From Ariolimax columbianus (taxonomy: Eukaryota; Mollusca; Gastropoda; Stylommatophora; Arionidae), in the NCBI GenBank assembly GCA_036924085.1, contig JAVGWX010000001.1:3824200-3888199 (forward strand): a stretch of DNA of 64,000 bases, in the 5' to 3' direction. The translations under genes were made by a program, and so were the position numbers. Shown here one piece after another: positions 27,110 through 64,000 of the stretch (its first letter is position 1; each line of letters opens with the position of its first letter). The notes below the pieces were generated by a model, which saw nothing but the letters and a program-made list of their open reading frames with translations, was not told the origin of the DNA and ran no database searches.

Positions 27110-28340
27110 TATAAATCAATCAATCAAAAACCTGTCAGATCCCAGTGGATCATAGGTCCTCGATAAATACTCGCCACGTCTTTCTATCATGAGCCAATTC
27201 TGTCCACATCTTGTTTGCTGTCTTTGCATTTGCTTCCAGTTCTCTCTTCCATGAGTGTCTCGGTATTCCTCTAGTTTTCTTGCCGTGGATTCCAGAACAG
27301 AGCTTGTCTGGTAATGTTATCCACTGGTTTCCGTAATGTGTGGCCTATCCATCGCCTCGTCTGTATTTCATGCTCCACTGGTATTTGTCCCGTTTTCCCC
27401 ATCATTTCCACGTTGGTGATCTTGTCGTACCATTTCCACCCTTGTGTTTTGCGCATGCAGCCATTGACGAAAGTCTGTACCTTTTCCATAAGTTCCTGTG
27501 CTGTCCTCCATGTTTCAGAGCCATATAATAGAACGGATTTTACGTTGGAGTTGAAGATTTTTATTTTGGTGGTGGTTTTAATTTCTTTTGACATCCATAA
27601 ATTCTTCAATGCAATGAAAGCTTCTCATGCCTTCTGTATTCTTAAATGAATATCATTTTCTGTACCTCCTAATATGCCTATATTGCTGCCAAGGTATGTG
27701 AAATACTCCACACTCTGAAGATGGGTGGCTCCCAGTACAATTCTATCATTGTTAGTTGCATTTATTTTCATATTGTTTTGTCTCTGTGTATTTTTAGCTC
27801 CAATTGTAGTGACCTCTCTTCAGTATACGTATCTTTTTTTGCATCTGACTGTGGGTATGGGACAGAAGAACCAAATCATCGACAAAGTCGAGATTTTCAA
27901 GTTGACTCGTCAATGTCCATGTAATGTCGTTGTCGCTTGACGATAATGTCGACTTTATAATCCAGTTAATGGCCAGCAGGACGAGTAATGGTGATAGTAG
28001 GCAGCCCTGCCGAACCCTCGTTCTTATTTCAAAGAGTTCAGAAAGTTGACCTTCATGTAGCACTCGACATCTCGTTGCTTCATATGTTTTCTGGATTATA
28101 TTTGAGAACTTTGGTGGTACTTCATAGTGTTCTGAGCAACTTCCATAGTGATATCCTGTCTAAGCTGTCAAACAAATCCTATAATAAGCGGTGAGTTCCA
28201 TTCCACACTTTGTTCAATTATTATTCTCAGTGTTGCTATCTGATCTGTACAGGACCTGTTTTGACGAAAGCCGACCCATAAATATACTTTTATAAAATTG
28301 TCTTTGAACTTTGTCATCCAGCTTTACTGCACGTCTGCCC
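27110..28340 (-). mobile_element. LINE-D, RT fragment, minus strand
   Basis: Minus-strand blocks in order: HYEVPPKFSNIIQKTYE (28120), VRQGCLLSPLLVLLAINWII (28005), LENLDFVDDLVLLSHTHSQM (27890; the catalytic FADD is FVDD), [11 protein letters not shown] (27515), and [20 protein letters not shown] (27340). The 3' end has a (TTGA)-type tail at 27112-27127. Stops and frameshifts break it. It is a common animal LINE type whose clade I do not name with confidence. Confidence 0.8.
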
Positions 28341-28604
28341 ATATCTGATTGACAAACACATAAAAACAGCAAATTAACATGGACAACACAAATTTGAATT
28401 GTAGCAGGTTACTCTCTCTACTACCACTCCTTAACTCAAACTCTCATTAAAACACTAACATTTATTGGAACTGCAGCAAAAACAAATGAATGTTTATTTT
28501 CTCAAACACCAATTGAATTATAACTAATAATCTAAACACATGAACTGTATTCTATTGTCCATCAAGAGGTACGTGCAAATATCACAGGTCTTTCTCTTGT
28601 GCTA

Positions 28605-29390
28605 AATTAAGTCTCAGGTCCTATTACAATCGAATCGCTGATCAAAGATAAACGAAATGAAGCTTGCTGTGGACAGACCCTCTGGGAGCGCCATTTTTGT
28701 CCCACCAGACCTGAACATATGCTCACTGAGCCAAATCTCCACAGGAAATACAGAGATCCTCACAGAACAAATCCAATCATGCAGAATAACATCCACCCAA
28801 AAACAAGCATGTCTTCAAAGAGCGTGATAACTTCAGATCACAATACAATAGTAATGGGAGATTTTGACTGACACAGCACTGCATGGGAGTACAGTAAATC
28901 ACACGCTAATGGTGAGTAGCTGGAGAACTGGGCAGAATAGACTCTTGCATGACCCAAAATGACAACCATCTTGTAATAGCTGCAGATGGCGAAGAGGATA
29001 CAACCCTGACAACCTATTTGTGGCCGACAAGATACACGTCAGGTGGTGAAATCTGTGGAGTAATCTTTACCACAGACACAACACAGGTCCATCTCATGCA
29101 GCGTTACAGCAATGGTAAAACTGGAGAATGTACATTTCAAAAGACGCTTTAACTTTAAACCAGTCAAATGGGGCCCATTTGACTGTGAGCTAGACATAGA
29201 GGTGTCCAAACTATAACCAACCCTTCCCCCCCTCCCCCCCCCCCCCTTCCCGCTAAATACGAGGCCTTTGATTTGTTGAATTAATTAACACAAATGACCT
29301 CCAGATGCCACATACCGAGAGGCTGCAGAACCTAGTAAATGTCTGGGCTAACGTAGACTCAAAAGCACTATATGAGCAATACCAACAACT
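28605..29390 (+). mobile_element. LINE endonuclease remnant, plus strand
   Basis: Frame-shifting pieces read MGDF followed by HSTAWEYSKSHANGE (28852-28920, the GDFN-H block), RRGYNPDNLFVADKIH (28990-29035) and NYNQPFPP (29212). They correspond to the second half of the EEP endonuclease of an RNase H-type LINE. A C-rich tract at 29223-29252 interrupts it. Heavily decayed. Confidence 0.55.
29223..29252. repeat. C-rich tract (about 27 C in 30 bases)
   Basis: A near-homopolymer of C with a few T. On the minus strand it is a G-run that could form a quadruplex. It lies within a decayed LINE endonuclease. Slippage is likely, so the length may be uncertain in the assembly. Confidence 0.8.
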
Positions 29391-29392
29391 AT

Positions 29393-30003
29393 TGGCTTGG
29401 CTTGGTTCATTCTCAATCTCCCGCTAACAAACCTTGAAAATGGCTTAAGTTGCAGATTGTAGTCCAGAGAACGGAATGCGTTGTGTCATAGTTTACAGCT
29501 TGACTGCGATATTTGCACCTTTCTGTTCCAACACATCTGACTTCAGCAAGCAATTTTTAGTACCGGATTAGTATTCCCTCTACGATTCCTTCTCCTTAGC
29601 CAGCCTGCCCTGCTGCAGCCTGTAATCCAGGATCACCACGTGGAGGTGTAGAAGGGTCTTGGCAACTCTGGTTTGCTGGCACTGACGCTAGAGGTCAGAT
29701 ATGGGTCGCTGACCACTGCAGCTCATGTGCTGCTCAGCTCTGAGTCGCTAGCAGTCAGTTTGAGTCAGCTATGGATCGCTTACCGCTGCAGCTCAGCTCT
29801 GGGACGCTGGCCTTGACGCTATTAGTCAGCTATGGATCGCCTACCGCTGCAGCTCTTGCGCTACTCAGCTCTGTGTGGCTGGCCATGACGCTAGCATCAG
29901 CTATGGATCGCTGCAACTCATGCGTTGCTCAGCTCTGAGTCGCTGGTCCTGATATTAGCAGTCAGCTATGGGTCGCTGACCGCTGCTGGTGCTCAGCGAT
30001 ATC
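29393..30003 (-). repeat. SINE-S copy 6 with multiply repeated head
   Basis: The 3' two thirds of the family run from 29393 to about 29660 in one copy. The 5' part ('gctgcagctc', 'gctgagcagc', 'gacccatagctgac' on the minus strand) is then repeated about five times, diverged, to 30003. The same region is duplicated once in copy 2 (10279-10695), so head duplication is recurrent in this family. Confidence 0.8.
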
Positions 30004-30582
30004 GTCAGTGGTTTACTTGATATTTCTCCATGACTGCGCCGGCAAGAAGTCTTCATCTGTAAAAAAAAAAAAACACTGGCGTGGTTTTCCTCGATATTTT
30101 GCCGACAATTTGCTGAGTATATTGAATACCTTGATTTTTGTTGGTGTTCTGTCCATTTTTCAGCGCTGGTCGAGGAGGTTCTTTGTGGTTGTGGGGAAGG
30201 AATACAAATTCTAAAATTAAATGCTTGTCTATTCTTACAGCTAAATTCGGTACATGAAGCTCAAGTGTGAATTTGGAGACACTTGACAGTTTTGAAGTCT
30301 CATTGTAAATGCTCTATTCACAAACATCTTAGCTCAATTAATGGTTACGTTTACACCATCGAGACAACCTCACAGACGGGACAGGCTCAACAATGATTGC
30401 AATTATTTATAAAGAATAAATAACCATATTCGTAGAAACGTTACAGAAGCTATTCACACGCATAAAATGACTGCAAAATAACGGAATTTCCCGAAAACAA
30501 AATGCCTGAATTTATTTGGCGCAATCTTTTTAGTAAATAAGATACCAACTTATTTTCATAATGATCTGACTGGTCTGTAATA
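30004..30582 (+). other. Upstream flank of SMC5, probable promoter and 5' UTR
   Basis: No repeat was recognised from about 30240 to the SMC5 start codon at 30583. No TATA box stands out. The transcription start cannot be placed from sequence alone. Confidence 0.4.
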
Positions 30583-62841
<32,259 letters not shown>

Positions 62842-62949
62842 GTATTTCCAGATAGTTGATAGTCTCATGTGGTTTTTGGCAGGGCCCTGTGTTTGACATA
62901 CATAATAGCAGTCATTCAAGTGTGAGTCACTCATTTCCCTAGGAATTGG

Positions 62950-64000
62950 AAGTCTTCTGAGTTTCTCTGACTGCTGCTGGGCTCTGCAGTCTCTTCTGTC
63001 GGCCATGGATTGCAGATTTGTAATCTTTTCAAGTTCTACAATTGGCGTTGACTTCATGCCTCCTGTTATAACTCTCATGGCTTGGTTTTGAAGTTTGCTA
63101 ATTTTATCAAAGTTCGCCTTTGCTGCTGTTGTCCATGCCGCAATGCCAAACTCGAGAACTGGTCTCACTCTTCCAGTGTACAGTTTCTTTAGTATACTTT
63201 CGTCTGCTCCCCAGCTTGTGCCAGCAAGTTTCCTCATGATTGCCATTCTTTGTCTGGCTCTCATTCGGTTTCTCTCGATCTGACTTTTCCATGTCATGCG
63301 CCGATCAAATGTGACTCCCAGGTAATTTGGGTTGTCGTTTGGCCGCAGATATTTGTCGTTAAGACTTATTTTGGTGTTCTGTGGTTTGTTTGAAAGCGAG
63401 AATATCGTACATGTTGTTTTTTCCTCATTTATTTTGACCATCCATGAGTTCGCCCACTCCTCCAACGATGTTAGGGCTTGTTGCATCCGATTGCTTGCTA
63501 TGGTGAGATTTTTTTCAGAGGTCTACATAGCCAGATCGTCTGCAAACATGGAGCTGTGGACTCTTCTTGGTATATTTTCTGTGATGTTGTTTATATACAC
63601 CAGGAAAAGTGGGTGACAGTACTCCTCCTTGGGGTACTCCCTGCTCAAGTGTCACTTTTTTTGCTCATCTGCCCTTGTACTTGAACTCTGGCTGTTCTGT
63701 TTTCGAGGTAGTGGCTGATCCATCTGTACATTTTCCCACAAACTTCACTTCTTCGTAGCTTGACTTTAAGTCCCTCTTTCCACACCTTGTCAAATGCCTT
63801 CTCTAAATCCACCCAAACCGCTACTGTGTTTTTTCTCCTGGTAAGCATCCTTTATTTCCTGGGCTATGAGAGTGATCTAGTCCTCAGTGGATCTGTGCTG
63901 TCTAAAGCCTGCTTGCCGTGGAATTAGTATGTGTTTGTCTTCCAGATGCCACATCAGTCTGGTGTTTATCATACGCTCCATCAATTTTCCTACACAGCTC
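62950..64000 (-). mobile_element. LINE-H copy, truncated by the window edge
   Basis: The minus strand from the window edge reads NTVAVWVDLEKAFDKVWKEG (63830), KMYRWISHYLENRTARVQVQ (63740), FADDLA region (63545), NYLGVTFDRRMTWKSQIERN (63335), ESILKKLYTGRVRPVLEFGI (63215) and LQNQAMRVITGGMKSTPIVE (63090). It is about 95% like 49000-49705 but also has the 5' part missing there. Its 3' boundary near 62950 lies before the RNase H domain, so it is 3'-truncated as well. In SMC5 intron 10. Confidence 0.9.

Overview
The window is eukaryotic and animal. It carries parts of two spliced host genes on the + strand. Both have short exons (54 to 522 bases) separated by introns of up to about 7 kb that are packed with retrotransposons, SINEs, DNA-transposon remnants and minisatellites. 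Nothing in it looks bacterial or viral. The repeat mix (CR1-like, RTE-like and RNase H-bearing LINEs, tRNA-derived SINEs, mariner, pogo and piggyBac-like elements) fits a marine invertebrate, plausibly a lophotrochozoan such as a mollusc. That assignment is an inference from repeat style, not from a marker gene.

Region 1 (about 1-22.6 kb): the 3' part of a TNIP/ABIN-like gene (TNFAIP3-interacting, ubiquitin-binding adaptor). Six recognised exons run from 2655 to the stop at 22149, all in phase 0. They encode a coiled coil, an AHD1-like segment, a UBAN ubiquitin-binding coiled coil, a Ser/Pro-rich linker and a C-terminal CCHC zinc finger. The introns hold an 11-bp-TSD LINE copy (3116-4329), a LINE whose 5' half is inverted inside a 13-bp TSD (6240-9734), a TTAA-flanked piggyBac-like element with a SINE nested in it (10147-11616), and a nearly intact CR1-like LINE (about 13480-16490).

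Region 2 (22.6-30.5 kb): intergenic. It holds fragments of RNase H LINEs, SINEs in both orientations, a roughly 0.8 kb minisatellite, and LINE endonuclease and RT fragments.

Region 3 (30.58-62.84 kb): the 5' half of SMC5. Ten exons join in frame from a start codon at 30583 to a donor at 62841, about 423 residues. They cover the N-terminal ATPase head with the Walker A motif GPNGTGKS and the first coiled-coil arm up to just before the hinge; the gene continues beyond the window. The introns contain a full-length but dead mariner (36366-37660, TIRs and TA duplication), an RTE-like LINE, a second LINE with an inverted 5' half ending about 20 bases from an exon 6 splice acceptor, a pogo/Tigger remnant split by a LINE, and a 1.85 kb minisatellite of 28-base units.

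The main points of interest are structural. Two LINEs show twin-priming-type inversions. A 45-bp unit is amplified six times in frame inside an RT fragment. A SINE-like family with no obvious tRNA head has at least ten copies here. One interspersed repeat has had its own head amplified into a minisatellite. No dedicated defence system, CRISPR array or gene cluster was seen.
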